The translations under genes and the position numbers were made by a program. DNA of 64,000 nucleotides from contig CANTAL010000148.1 in the NCBI GenBank assembly GCA_947650365.1, positions 620,001 through 684,000 on the forward strand. Direction: 5' to 3'. Within the stretch, counting starts at the first letter, position 1. Every line of letters starts with the position of its first letter. The stretch comes from Chamaelirium japonicum. Lineage: Eukaryota > Streptophyta > Magnoliopsida > Liliales > Melanthiaceae. Under the pieces are notes generated by a model. That model ran no database searches and was not told where the DNA came from. It was given only the letters and a program-made list of their open reading frames with translations. Positions 1-12,475 of the stretch are shown here, piece after piece.

Positions 1-635
1 TTCTAATTCATTCTTACGATCCATTCTAATCCATTCGTCCGATCCATTCTAATTCATTCGTACGAATGTATCCATTCTAATTCATTCGTACAATCAATTC
101 TACTTCATTCGCACGATCCACTCTAATTCATTCGAACGAATGTATCCATTCTAATTCATTCGTACAATCCATTCTAATTCATTCGCACGATCCAATCTAA
201 TTCATTCGCATAAATGTATCCATTCTAATTCATTCATACGATCCATTCTAATTTATTCGCAAGAATGTATCCATTCTAATTCATTCGTACAATCCATTCT
301 AATTTATTCGTACAAATGTATCCAATCTAATTCATTCGTACGATCCATTCTAATTCATTCGTACGATTCATTCTAATTCATTCGCACGATCCATTCTAAT
401 TCATTCATACGATCCATTCTAATTCATTCGCATGAATGTATCCATTCTAATTCATTCGTACAATCCATTCTAATTCATTCGCACGATCCATTCTAATTCA
501 TTCGTATGATCCATTCTTATTCATTCCTACGATCTATTCTAATTCATTCTCTCGAATGTATCCATTCTAATTCATTCGTACGATCCATTCTAATTCATTC
601 GTACGATCCATTCTAATTCATTCGCACGAATGTGT
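1..635 (+). repeat. 23/28-bp satellite, plus-orientation block 1
   Basis: Tandem copies of the 23-bp unit read CCATTCTAATTCATTCG then TACGATC on the plus strand. An exact consensus copy is at 582-604, and a 28-bp form with AATGT after the hinge is at 554-581. The window starts inside the array. The block ends where cacgaatgtgtcatacgaat turns into the opposite strand. No gene is seen. Confidence 0.95.
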
Positions 636-1674
636 CATACGAATGAATTAGAATGGATCATGCGAATGAATTAAAATGGATCGTACAAATGAATTAGAAT
701 GGATCGTGCGAATGAATTAGAATGGATCGTACGAACGAATTAGAATGGATCGTACGAACGAATTAGAATGGATCGTATGAACGAATTAGAATGGATCGTA
801 CGAATGAATTAGAATGGATACATTCGAGCGAATGAATTAGAATGGATCGTACAAATGAATTAGAATGGATCATAGGAATGAATTAGAATGGATCGTGCAA
901 ATGAATTAGAATGGATACATTCGTGCGAATGAATTAGAATGGATCGTACGAATGAATTAGAATGGATCGTACGAATGAATTAGAATGGATCGTACAAATG
1001 AATTAGAAAGGTTACTTTTGTGAGAATGAATTAGAATGGACCGTACGAATGAATTAGAATGGATCGTACGAATGGATTAGAATGCATCGTACGAATGAAT
1101 TAGAATGGATCGTACGAATGAAATAGAATGGATCATAGGAATGAATTAGAATGGATCGTGCAAATGAATTAGAATAGATCGTACGAATGGATTAGAATGG
1201 ATCATACGAATGAATTAGAATGGATCATACAAATGAATTAGAAAGGTTACATTCATGAGAATGAATTAGAATGGATCGTGCGAATGAATTAGAATGGATC
1301 GTGTGAATGAATTAGAATGGATCGTATGAACGAATTAGAATGGATCGTACGAACGAATTAGAATGGATCGTATGAACGAATTAGAATGGATCGTACGAAT
1401 GAATTAGAATGGATACATTCGAGCGAATGAATTAGAATGGATCGTACTAATGAATTAGGATGGATCGTACGAATGGATTAGAATGGATCGTACGAATGAA
1501 TTAGAATGGATTGTACGAACGAATTAGAATGGATCGTATGAGCGAATTAGAATGGATCGTACGAATGAATTAGAATGGATACATTCGTGCGAATGAATTA
1601 GAATGGATCGTACGAATGAATTAGAATGGATCGTGCGAATGAATTAATTGTACGAATGAATTAGAATGGATCGT
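636..1674 (-). repeat. satellite, minus-orientation block 2
   Basis: The same satellite reads GAATGAATTAGAATGGATCG on the plus strand. The block carries the 'GAAAGGTTAC...GTGAG' variant twice (near 1,007 and 1,243). It ends at the palindromic hinge CGTACG (centre 1,674/1,675). Confidence 0.95.
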
Positions 1675-2287
1675 ACGATGCAATCTAATTCATTTGTACA
1701 ATGCGTTCTAATCCATTCGTACGATCCAATATAATTCATTCGTACGATCTATTCTAATTCATTCGCACGAATGTATCCATTCTAATTCATTCGTACGATC
1801 TATTCTAATTCGTTCATACGATCCATTCTAATTCGTTCGTACGATCCATTCTAATTCGTTCGTACGATCCATTCTAATTCATTCGTACGATCCATTCTAC
1901 TTCATTCGCACGATCCATTCTAATTCATTCGTATGATCCATTCTAATTCATTCCTACGATCTATTCTAATTCATTCGTATGATCCATTCTAATTCATTCA
2001 TTCGATCCATTCTAATTCCTTCGTACAATCCATTCAAATTCATTCGCATGATCCATTCTAATTCATTCGTACGATCCATTCTAATTCATTCTCACGAATG
2101 TAACCTTTCTAATTCATTTGTATGATCCATTCTAATCCATTCGTACGATCCATTCTAATCCGTTCGTACGATCCATTCTAATTCATTCGTATGAATGTAT
2201 CCATTCTAATTTATTCGTACGATCCAGTCTAATTCATTCATACGATCCATTCTAATTCATTCGCACGAATGTATCCATTCTAATTCG
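1675..2287 (+). repeat. satellite, plus-orientation block 3
   Basis: Its first monomers (gatgcaatcta, acaatgcgttc) and the ordered variants that follow match the block at 61,926-62,575, about 60.2 kb away, including the rare ccagtctaattc at 2,224. See the finding on the shared end segments. Confidence 0.93.
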
Positions 2288-2693
2288 TGCAAATGAATTA
2301 GAATGGATTGTACGAATGAATCGTACAAATGAATTTGAATGGATTGTGCGAATGAATTAGAATGGATCGTACGAATGAATTAGAATGGATCATGCGAATG
2401 AACTAGAATGGATCGTACGAATGAATAAGAATGGATCGTACGAATGAATTAGAATGGATCTTACGAATGAATTAGAATGGATCGTGCGAATGAATTAGAA
2501 TGGATCGTACGAATGAATTAGAATGGATACATTTATGCGAATGAGTTAGAATGGATCATACGAATGAATTAGAATGGATCGTACGAATGAATTAGAATGG
2601 ATCATACGAATGAATTAGAATAGATCGTGCGAATAAATTAGAATGGATCATACGAATGAATTAGAATAGATACATTCGTGAGAATGAATTAGA

Positions 2694-4620
2694 ATGGATC
2701 GTACGAATGAATTAGAATAGATCATACGAATGAATTTGAATGGATCGTACGAATGAATTAGAATTGATCGAACGAATGAATTAGAATGGATACATTCGAG
2801 CGAATGAATTAAAATAGATCATAGGAATGAATTAGAATGGATCATACGAATGAATTAGAATGGATCGTGCGAAGGAATTAGAATGGATTGTACGAATGAA
2901 TTAGAATCGATACATTCGTGCGAATGAATTAGAATGGATCGGACGAATGAATTAGAATGGATCGTGCGAATGAATTAGAATGAATCGTACGAATGCATTT
3001 GAATGGATACATTCGTGCGAATGAATTAGAATGGATCGTACGAATGAATCAGAATGGATCGTGCGAATGAATCAGAATGGATCGTACGAATGAATTAGAA
3101 TGGATCGTGCGAATGAATTAGAATGGATACATACAAATGAATTAGAAAGGTTACATTCGTGAGAATGAATTTAATGGATCGTAGGAATGAATTTGAATGG
3201 ATCGTACGAATGAATTAGAATGGATACATTCGAGCGAATGAATTAGAATGGATCGTACGAATGAATTAGAATGGATCATAGGAAGGAATTAGAATGGATC
3301 GTGCAAATGAATTAGAATGGATCGTACGAAAAAATTAGAATGGATCGTACGAATGAATTAGAATGGATCATACAAATAAATTAGAAAGGTTACATTTGTG
3401 AGAATGAATTAGAATGGATCGTGCGAATGAATTAGAATGGATCGTGCGAATGAATTAGAATGGATCGTACGAATGAATTAGAATGGATCGTACGAATGAA
3501 TTAGAATGGATCGTGCGAATGAATTAGATGGATCGTACGAATGAATTAGAATGGATACATTCGTGCGAATGAATTAGAATAGATCGTACAAATGAATTAG
3601 AATTGATCGTACGAACGAATTAGAATGGATCGTATGAACGAATTAGAATGGATCGTACGAATGAATTAGAATGGATACATTCGAGCGAATGAATTAGAAT
3701 GGATCGTACGAATGAATTAGAGTGGATCATAGGAATGAATTAGAATGGATCGTGCAAATGAATTAGAATGGATACATTCGTGCGAATGAATTAGAATAGA
3801 TCGTAGGAATGAATTAGAATGGATCGTACGAATGAATTAGAATGGTTGCATTCGTGCGAATGAATTAGAATGGATCGTACGAATGGATTAGAATGGATCG
3901 TACGAATGGATTAGAATGGATCGTACGAATGAATAAGAATGGATCGTACAAATGAATTAGAAAGGTTATATTTGTGAGAATGAATTAGAATGGATCGTAC
4001 AAATGAATTAGAATGGATCGTACGAACGGATTAGAATGGATCGTAGGAATGGATTAGAATGGATCTTACAAATGAATTAGAATGGATCATACTAATAAAT
4101 TAGAAAGGTTTCATTCGTGAGAATGAATTAGAATGGATCGTACGAATGAATTAGAATGGATCATGCGAATGAATTTGAATGGATCGTACGAATGAATTAG
4201 AATGGATCGAACGAATGAATTAGAATGGATACATTCGAGCGAATGAATTAGAATAGATCATAGGAATGAATTAGAATGGATCATACGAATGAATTAGAAT
4301 GGATCGTGCGAATGAATTAGAATGGATTGTACGAATGAATTAGAATGGATACATTCGTGCGAATTAATTAGAATGGATCGGACGAATGAATTAGAATGGA
4401 TTGTACGAATGAATTAGAATGGATCGTGCGAATGAATTAGAATGAATCGTACGAATGCATTAGAATGGATACATTCGTGCGAATGAATTAGAATGGACCG
4501 AACGAATGAATCAGAATGGATCGTGCGAATGAATTAGAATGGATCGTACGAATGAATTAGAATGGATCGTGCGAATGAATTAGAATGGATACATACAAAT
4601 GAATTAGAAAGGTTACATTC
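2694..4620 (-). repeat. ~1.44-kb higher-order repeat, start of each copy
   Basis: An ordered series of variant monomers starting near 2,694 recurs from near 4,126: gatcgaacgaatg, attcgagcg, atcatagg, atcggacg, cgtacgaatgcatt, gatacatacaaatg. The offset between markers is 1,439 bp at the start (2,769 against 4,208) and 1,462 bp at the end (3,126 against 4,588), a difference of exactly one 23-bp unit. A third copy of the series lies at about 14,780-15,230. Confidence 0.75.
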
Positions 4621-4640
4621 GTGAGAATGAATTAGAATTG

Positions 4641-5980
4641 ATCGTAGGAATGAATTAGAATGGATCGTACGAATGAATTAGAATGGATACATTCGAGCGA
4701 ATGAATTAGAATGGATCGTACGAATGAATTAGAATGGATCATAGGAATGAATTAGAATGGATCGTGCAAATGAATTAGAATGCATCGTACGAACGAATTA
4801 GAATGGATCGTACGAACGAATTAGAATAGATCGTACGAATGGATTAGAATGGATCATACGAATGTATTAGAATGGATACATTCATGCGAATAAATTAGAA
4901 TGGATCGTAGGAATGAATTAGAATGGATCTTACGAATGAATTAGAATGGTTGCATTTGTGCGAATGAATTAGAATGGATCGTAGGAATGAATTAGAATGG
5001 ATCGTACGAATAAATTACAATGGATACATTTGTGCGAATGAATTAGAATGAATCATAGGAATGAATTAGAATGGATCGTACGAATGAATTAGAATGGATC
5101 GTACGAATGAATTAGAATGGATCGTGCGAATGAATTAGAATGGATCGTACGAATGAATTAGAATGGATACATTCGTGCGAATTAATTAGAATGGATCGTA
5201 CAAATGAATTAGAATTTATCGTACGAACGAATTAGAATGGATCGTAGGAATGAATTAGAATGGATCGTACGAATGAATTAGAATGGATACATTCGAGCGA
5301 ATGAATTAGAATGGATCGTACGAATGAATTAGAATGGATCATAGGAATGAATTAGAATGGATCGTGCAAATGAATTAGAATGCATCGTACGAACGAATTA
5401 GAATGGATCGTACGAACGAATTAGAATAGATCGTACGAATGGATTAGAATGGATCATACGAATGTATTAGAATGGATACATTCGTGCGAATAAATTAGAA
5501 TGGATCGTAGGAATGAATTAGAATGGATCGTACGAATGAATTAGAATGGTTGCATTTGTGCGAATGAATTAGAATGGATCGTAGGAATGAATTAGAATGG
5601 ATCGTACGAATGAATTACAATGGATACATTTGTGCGAATGAATTTGAATGAATCATAGGAATGAATTAGAATGGATCGTACGAATGAATTAGAATGGATC
5701 GTACGAATGAATTAGAATGGATCGTGCGAATGAATTAGAATGGATCGTACGAATGAATTAGAATGGATACATTCGTGCGAATGAATTAGAATGGATCGTA
5801 CAAATGAATTAGAATTTATCGTATGAACGAATTAGAATGGATCGTATGAACGAATTAAAATGGATCGTACGAATGAATTAGAATGGATACATTCGAGCGA
5901 ATGAATTAGAATGGATTGTACGAATGAATTAGAATGGATCATAGGAATGAATTAGAATGGATCGTGCAAATGAATTAGAA
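4641..5980 (-). repeat. 600-bp higher-order repeat, about 2.2 copies
   Basis: The sequence from about 4,641 repeats at an exact 600-bp offset (4,681 against 5,281 against 5,881), with shared odd variants such as tgcatcgtacgaacg, gaattacaatgg and gaatttatcg. Six hundred bases fit 20 units of 23 bp plus 5 of 28 bp. The third copy departs after about 5,980. Confidence 0.85.
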
Positions 5981-6431
5981 TGGATACATTCGTGCGAATG
6001 AATTAGAATAGATCGTATAGGAATGAATTAGAATGGATCGTACGAATGAATTAGAATGGTTGCATTCGTGCGAATGAATTAGAATGGATCGTACGAATGG
6101 ATTAGAATGGCTCGTACAAATGGATTAGAATGGATCGTACGAATGAATAAGAATGGATCGTACAAATGAATTGGAAAGGTTACATTTGTGAGAATGAATT
6201 ATAATGGATCGTACGAATGAATTAGAATGGATTGTACGAATGGATTAGAATGGATCGTATGAATGAATTAGAATGGATCATACGAATAAATTAGAAAGGT
6301 TACATTCGTGAGAATGAATTAGAATGGATCGTACGAATGAATTAGAATGGATCATGCGAATTAATTTGAATGGATCATACGAATGGATCAGAATGGATCG
6401 AACGAATGAATTAGAATGTATACATTCGAGC

Positions 6432-7635
6432 GATCCATTCTAATTCGTTCGTACGCTCCTTTCTAATTCATTCGTACGCTCCATTCTAATTCATTTGTGT
6501 GATCCATTCTAATTCATTCGTACGATCCATTCTAATTCATTCATCCGATCCATTCAAATTCATTCGTACGATGCATTCTAATTCATTCGCACGATCTATT
6601 CTAATTCATTCGTACAATCCATTCTAATTCATTCGTACGATCCATTCTAATTCATTCGCACGAATGTAACCATTCTAATTCATTCGTACGATCCCTTCTA
6701 ATTCATTCCTATGATCCATTCTAATTCATTCGCACGAATGTATCCATTCTAATTCATTTGCATGATCCATTCTAATTCATTCCTATGATCCATTCTAATT
6801 CATTCGTACGATCCATTCTAATTCATTCGCTCGAATGTATCCATTCTAATTCATTCGTACGATCCATTCTAATTAATTCGTACGATCCTTTCAAATCTAT
6901 TCGTACGATCCATTCTAATTCATTCGTACAATGCGTTCTAATTCATCCGCACGAATGTATCCATTCTAATTCATTTGCGCACGATCCGTTCTAATTCATT
7001 CCTATGATCCATTCTAATTCATTCGTACGATCCATTCTAATTCGTTCATACGATCCATTCTAATTCGTTCGTACAATCTATTCTAATTCATTCGCACGAT
7101 CCATTCTAATTCATTCGCAAGAATGTATCCATTCTAATTAATTCGTACGATCCATTCTAATTCATTCATACGATCCATTCTAATTCATTCGTATGATCCA
7201 TTCAAATTCATTCCTATGATCAATTCTAATTAATTCGCTCGAATGTATCCATTCTAATTGATTCGTACGATCCATTCTTATTCATTCGTACGATCCATTC
7301 TAATTCATTCGCACGCTCCATTCCTATTCATTGCACAAATGTATCCATTCTAATTTATTCGTACGATCCATTCAAATTCAATCGTATGATCCATTCTAAT
7401 TCATTCGCACAATCAATTCTAATTTATTCGTCCGATTCATTCTAATTCATTCGCACAAATGTATCCATTCTAATTCATTCGTACGATCCATTCTAATTCA
7501 TTCGTATGATCTATTCTAACTCATTCGCACAAATGTATCCATTCTAATTCATTCGCACGATCCATTCTAATTCATTCGCACGATCCTTTCTAATTCATTC
7601 GTGCGATCCATTCGTACGATCCATTCTAATTCATT
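6432..7635 (+). repeat. satellite, plus-orientation block 5
   Basis: The switch into this block is attcgagcgatccattc, where a minus-strand 28-bp unit runs straight into a plus unit. A 69-codon open frame at 6,785-6,994 lies wholly in satellite and is not coding. The block includes two atttattcgt variants and one shortened unit near 7,330. Confidence 0.93.
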
Positions 7636-8040
7636 CGCATGAATTAGAATGGATCGTACGAATGAATTAGAATGGATCGTGCGAATGAATTAGAATGGAT
7701 CGTACGAATGAATTAGAATGGATACATTTGTGCGAATGAGTTAGAATGGATCCTACGAATGAATTAGAATGGATCGTACGAATGAATTAGAATGGATCAT
7801 ACGAATGAATTAGAATGGACCGTGCGAATGAATTAGAATAGATTGTACGAATGAATTAGAATGGATACATTCGAGCGAATGAATTAGAATAGATCGTAGG
7901 AATGAATTAGAATGGATCATACGAATGAATTAGAATGGATCGTGCGAATGAATTAGAATGGATTGTACGAATGAATTAGAATGGATACATTCGTACGAAT
8001 GAATTAGAATGGATCGGACGAATGAATTAGAATGGATCAT
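7636..8040 (-). repeat. satellite, minus-orientation block 6
   Basis: It carries the attcgagcg - atcgtagg - attgtacg - atcggacg series and then switches strand at tacgattcattct. The same series and junction occur at 19,104 and 57,005. Confidence 0.93.
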
Positions 8041-8402
8041 ACGATTCATTCTAATTCATTCATACGATCCATTCTAATGCATTCGTACGATTCTTTCAAA
8101 TTCATTCGTACGATCCATTCTAATTCATTCGTATGATCCATTCTAATTTATTTGCACGAATATACGATCCATTCTAATTAATTCGCAAGAATGTATCCAT
8201 TCTAATTCATTCGTACAATCCATTCTAATTTATTCGTACACATGTATCCATTCTAATTCATTCGTACGATCCATTCTAATTCATTCGTATGATCCATTCT
8301 AATTCATTCGCATGATCCATTCATACGATCCATTCTAATCCATTCGTACAATCCATTCTAATTCGTTCATACGATCCATTCTAATTCATTCATATGATCC
8401 AT
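8041..8402 (+). repeat. satellite, plus-orientation block 7
   Basis: Plus-strand units. An irregular piece (tttgcacgaatatacgatcc) near 8,150 recurs near 8,540 (tttgcatgaatatacgatcc), so the surrounding ~390 bp are partly duplicated across the scrambled patch that follows. Confidence 0.9.
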
Positions 8403-8484
8403 TAGAATGGATTGTGCGAATCATTCTAATTCATTCGTACGAATGAATTAGAATGGATCGGACGAATGAATTAGAATGGATACA
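8403..8484. repeat. scrambled satellite patch with three quick strand switches
   Basis: Within about 80 bases the repeat goes minus, plus, minus, each piece only one or two units long. The closing minus piece contains atcggacg, the marker of the junction at 8,040. Confidence 0.85.
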
Positions 8485-10783
8485 TTCTAATTCATTCGTA
8501 CGATCCATTCTAATTCATTCGTATGATCCATTCTAATTTATTTGCATGAATATACGATCCATTCTAATTTATTCGCAAGAATGTATCCATTCTAATTCAT
8601 TCGTACAATACATTCTAATTTATTCGTACAAATGTATCCATTCTAATTCATTCGTACGATCCATTCTAATTCATTCGTACGATTCATTCTAATTCATTCG
8701 CACGATCCATTCTAATTCATTCGTACTATCCATTCTAATTCATTCGCACGAATGTATCCATTCTAATTCATTCGTACAATCCATTCTAATTCATTCGCAC
8801 GATCCATTCTAATTCATTCGTATGATCCATTCTAATTCATTCCTACGATCTATTCTAATTTATTCGCTCGAATGTATCCATTCTAATTCATTCGTACAAT
8901 CCATTCTAATTCATTCGCACGATCCATTCTAATTCATTCGTATGATCCATTCTAATTGATTCCTATGATCTATTCTAATTCATTCGCTCGAATGTATCCA
9001 TTCTAATTCATTTGCACGATCCATTCTAATTCATTCCTATGATCCATTCTAATTCATTCGTACGATCCATTCTAATTCATTCGCTCGAATGTATCCATTC
9101 TAATTCATTCGTACAATCTATTCTAATTCGTTCGTACGATCCATTCTAATTCGTTCGTACGATCCATTCAAATTCATTCGTACGATCCATTCTAATTCAT
9201 TCTCACAAATGTAATCTTTCTAATTCATTTGTACGATCCATTCTAATTCATTCGTACGATCCATTCTAATCCATTCGTACGATCCATTCTAATCCATTCG
9301 TACGATCCATTCTAATTCATTCGCACGAATGTAACCATTCTAATTCATTCGTACGATCCATTATAATTCATTCCTACGATCCATTCTAATTCATTCGCAT
9401 GAATGTATCCATTCTAATTCATTTGCGATCCATTCTAATTCATTCCTATGATCCATTCTAATTCATTCGTACAATCCATTCTAATTCATTCGCTCGAATG
9501 TATCCATTCTAATTCATTCGTACGATCCATTCTAATTCATTCGTATGATACATTCTAATTCATTCGCTCGATCCATTCTAATTCATTCGTACGATCCATT
9601 CTAATTCATTTGCACGATCCATTCTAATTCATTCCTATGATCCATTCTAATTCATTCATACGATCCATTCTAATTCATTCATACGATCCATTCTAATTCA
9701 TTCGCTCGAATGTATCCATTCTAATTCATTCGTACGATCCATTCTAATTCAATCGTACGATCCATTCTAATTCGTTCGTACGATCCATTCTAATTCGTTC
9801 GTACGAACCATTCTAATTCATTCGTACGATCCATTCTAATTCATTTCTACGATCTATTCTAATTCATTTGCTCGAATGTATCCATTCTAATTCATTTGTT
9901 CGATCCATTCTAATTCATTCGTATGATCCATTCTAATTCATTCCTATGATCCATTCCAATTCATTCGTACAATCCATTCTAATTTATTCGTACAAATGTA
10001 TCCATTCTAATTCATTCGTACGATTCATTCTAATTCATTCGTACGATCCATTCTCATTCATTCGTACGATCCATTCTAATTCATTCGCACGAATGTAACC
10101 ATTCTAATTCATTCGTACGATCCATTCTAATTCATTCCTACGATCCATTCTAATTCATTTGCACGAATGTATCCATTCTAATTCATTTGCACGATCCATT
10201 CTAATTCATTCCTATGATCCATTCTAATTCATTCGTTCGATCCATTCTAATTCATTCGCTCGAACGTATCCATTTAATTCATTCGTACGATCCATTCTAA
10301 TTCGTTCATACGATTCATTCTAATTTGTTCGTACGATCCATTCTAATTCATTCGTACAATCCATTCTAATTCATTCGCACGATCCATTCTAATTCATTGG
10401 CACAAATGTATCCATTCTAATTCATTCGTATGATCCATTCTATTTCATTCGTACGATCCATTCCAATTCATTCGCACAAATGTATCCATTCTAATTCATT
10501 CGTTCGATCCATTCTAATTCATTCGCATAAATATAACCATTCTAATTCATTCGTCCGATCCATTCTAATTCATTCGCACGATCCATTCTAATTTATTCGC
10601 ACAAATGTATCCATTCTAATTCATTCGTACAATCCATTCTAATTCATTCGCATGATCCATTCTAATTCATTCGTACGATCCATTCTAATTCATTTGTACG
10701 ATCCATTCTAATTCATTCGCACGAATGTATCCATTCTAATTTATTCGTACGATCCATTCTAATTCATTCTCACGAATGTATCA
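8485..10783 (+). repeat. satellite, plus-orientation block 9
   Basis: 2.3 kb of mixed 23- and 28-bp units. Near 8,850-9,000 a ~120-bp piece (gcacg, gtatg, cctaYg, ctcgaatgtatcc) is present twice in tandem. It ends at a cacgaatgtatcatacg junction like those at 636 and 32,045. Confidence 0.93.
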
Positions 10784-11455
10784 TACGAATGAATTAGAAT
10801 GGATTGTACGAATGGATTAGAATGGATCGTACGAATGAATTAGAATGGATCGTACGAATGCATTAGAAAGGATACATTCGTGCGAATGAATTAGCATGAA
10901 TCGTACGAATGAATTAGAATGGATCGTGCGAATGAATTAGAATGGATCGTACGAATGAATTAGAATGGATACATTTGTGCGAATGAATTAGAATGGATCG
11001 TACGAATGAATTAGAATGGATCGTATGAATGAATTAGAATGGATACATTCGTGCGAATGAAATAGAATGGATCGTACGAATGAATTAGACTGGATCGTAC
11101 GAATAAATTAGAATAGATACATTCATGCAAATGAATTAGAATGGATCGTACGAATGAATTAGAATGGATCATACGAATGAATTAGAATGGATCGTACGAA
11201 TGAATTAGAATGGATCATATGAATGAATTAGAATGGTTACATTAGTGCGAATGAATTAGAATGGATCATACGAATGGATTAGAATGGATCGTACGAATGG
11301 ATTAAAACGCATTGTACGAATGAATTAGAATAGATACATTTGTGCGAATGAATTAGATTGCATCGTACGAATGAATTTGAATGGATTGTACGAATGATTT
11401 AGAATGGATCGTACGAATGAATTTGAATGGATCGTACGAATGAATTAGAATGGAT
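10784..11455 (-). repeat. satellite, minus-orientation block 10
   Basis: It contains one copy of the ~100-bp signature module (acgcattgtacg ... gattgcatcg ... gaatttgaatgg) at about 11,287-11,390. Confidence 0.93.
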
Positions 11456-12026
11456 TCGTACAATGCATTCTAATTCATTCGTACGATTCATTCTAATTCC
11501 TTCGTATGAGCTATTCTAATTCATTCGTACGATCCATTCTAATGAATTAGTACGATTCATTCTAATTCATTCGCATAAATATATCCATTCTAATTCATTC
11601 GTACGATCCATTCTAATTCATTCGCACGATCCATTGTAATTCATTCGCATAAATTTATCCATTCTAATTCATTCGTACGATCCATTCTTATTCATTCATA
11701 CGATCCATTCTAATTCATTTGCACGATCCATTCTAATTCATTCCTATGATCCATTCTAATTCATTCGTACGATCCATTCTAATTCATTCGCTCGAATGTA
11801 TCCATTCTAATTCATTCGTACGATCCATTCTAATTCATTCTCACGAATGTAACCTTTCTAATTTATTTGTACAATCCATTCTAATCCATTCGTACGATCC
11901 ATTCTAATCCATTCGTACGATCCATTCTAATTCATTCGCTCGAATGTATCCATTCTAATTCATTCGTATGATCCATTCTAATTCGTTCATACGATCCATT
12001 CTAATTCGTTCGTACGATCCCTTCTA
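11456..12026 (+). repeat. satellite, plus-orientation block 11
   Basis: It starts with a gcattctaattc unit and holds the gtatgagctattc marker near 11,500. It ends at the unusual join ttctaaaatgagttag, which is shared with 31,388. Confidence 0.92.
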
Positions 12027-12475
12027 AAATGAGTTAGAATAGATCATACGAATGAAGTAGAATGGATCGTACGAATGAATTAGAATGGATTGTGTGAATG
12101 AATTAGAATGGATCGTATGAATGAATAAGAATGGATCGTACGAATGAATTAGAATGGATCGTACGAATGAATTAGAATGGATCATACAAATGAATTAGAA
12201 AGGATATATTTGTGAGAATGAATTTGAATGGATCATACGAATGAATTAGAATGGATCGTACGAATGGATTAGAATGGATCGTACGAATGGATTGGAATGG
12301 ATCGTACGAATGAATTAGTATGGATCATACAAATGAATTAGAAAGGTTACATTCGTGAGAATGAATTAGAATGGATCGTACGAATGAATTAGAATGGATC
12401 ATGCGAATGAATTTGAATGGATCGTACAAATGAATAAGAATGGATCGTACGAATGAATTAGAATGGATCGTACGA
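12027..12475 (-). repeat. satellite, minus-orientation block 12
   Basis: It includes two tandem copies of the 'GAAAGG(T/A)TA...GTGAG' variant (near 12,200 and 12,340). Its last ~75 bp and the first ~185 bp of the next block match 44,490-44,745. Confidence 0.92.

Larger units (their letters stand above)
2288..6431 (-). repeat. satellite, minus-orientation block 4 (longest uninterrupted block)
   Basis: 4.1 kb of satellite in one orientation with no non-satellite interruption. It contains two nested higher-order structures, one of about 1.44 kb and one of 600 bp, listed separately. Confidence 0.95.

Noticed and set aside
6785-6994. Open frame of repeated IHSNSFVRSILIHS peptides; similar frames at 35,462-35,692 (minus) and 35,719-35,904 (plus)
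   Set aside because: These are satellite translated through successive frames. Twenty-three is not a multiple of three, so the peptide cycles every three units, and most frames meet the TAA or TAG inside the monomer. There are no start context, codon or domain signs of a gene.
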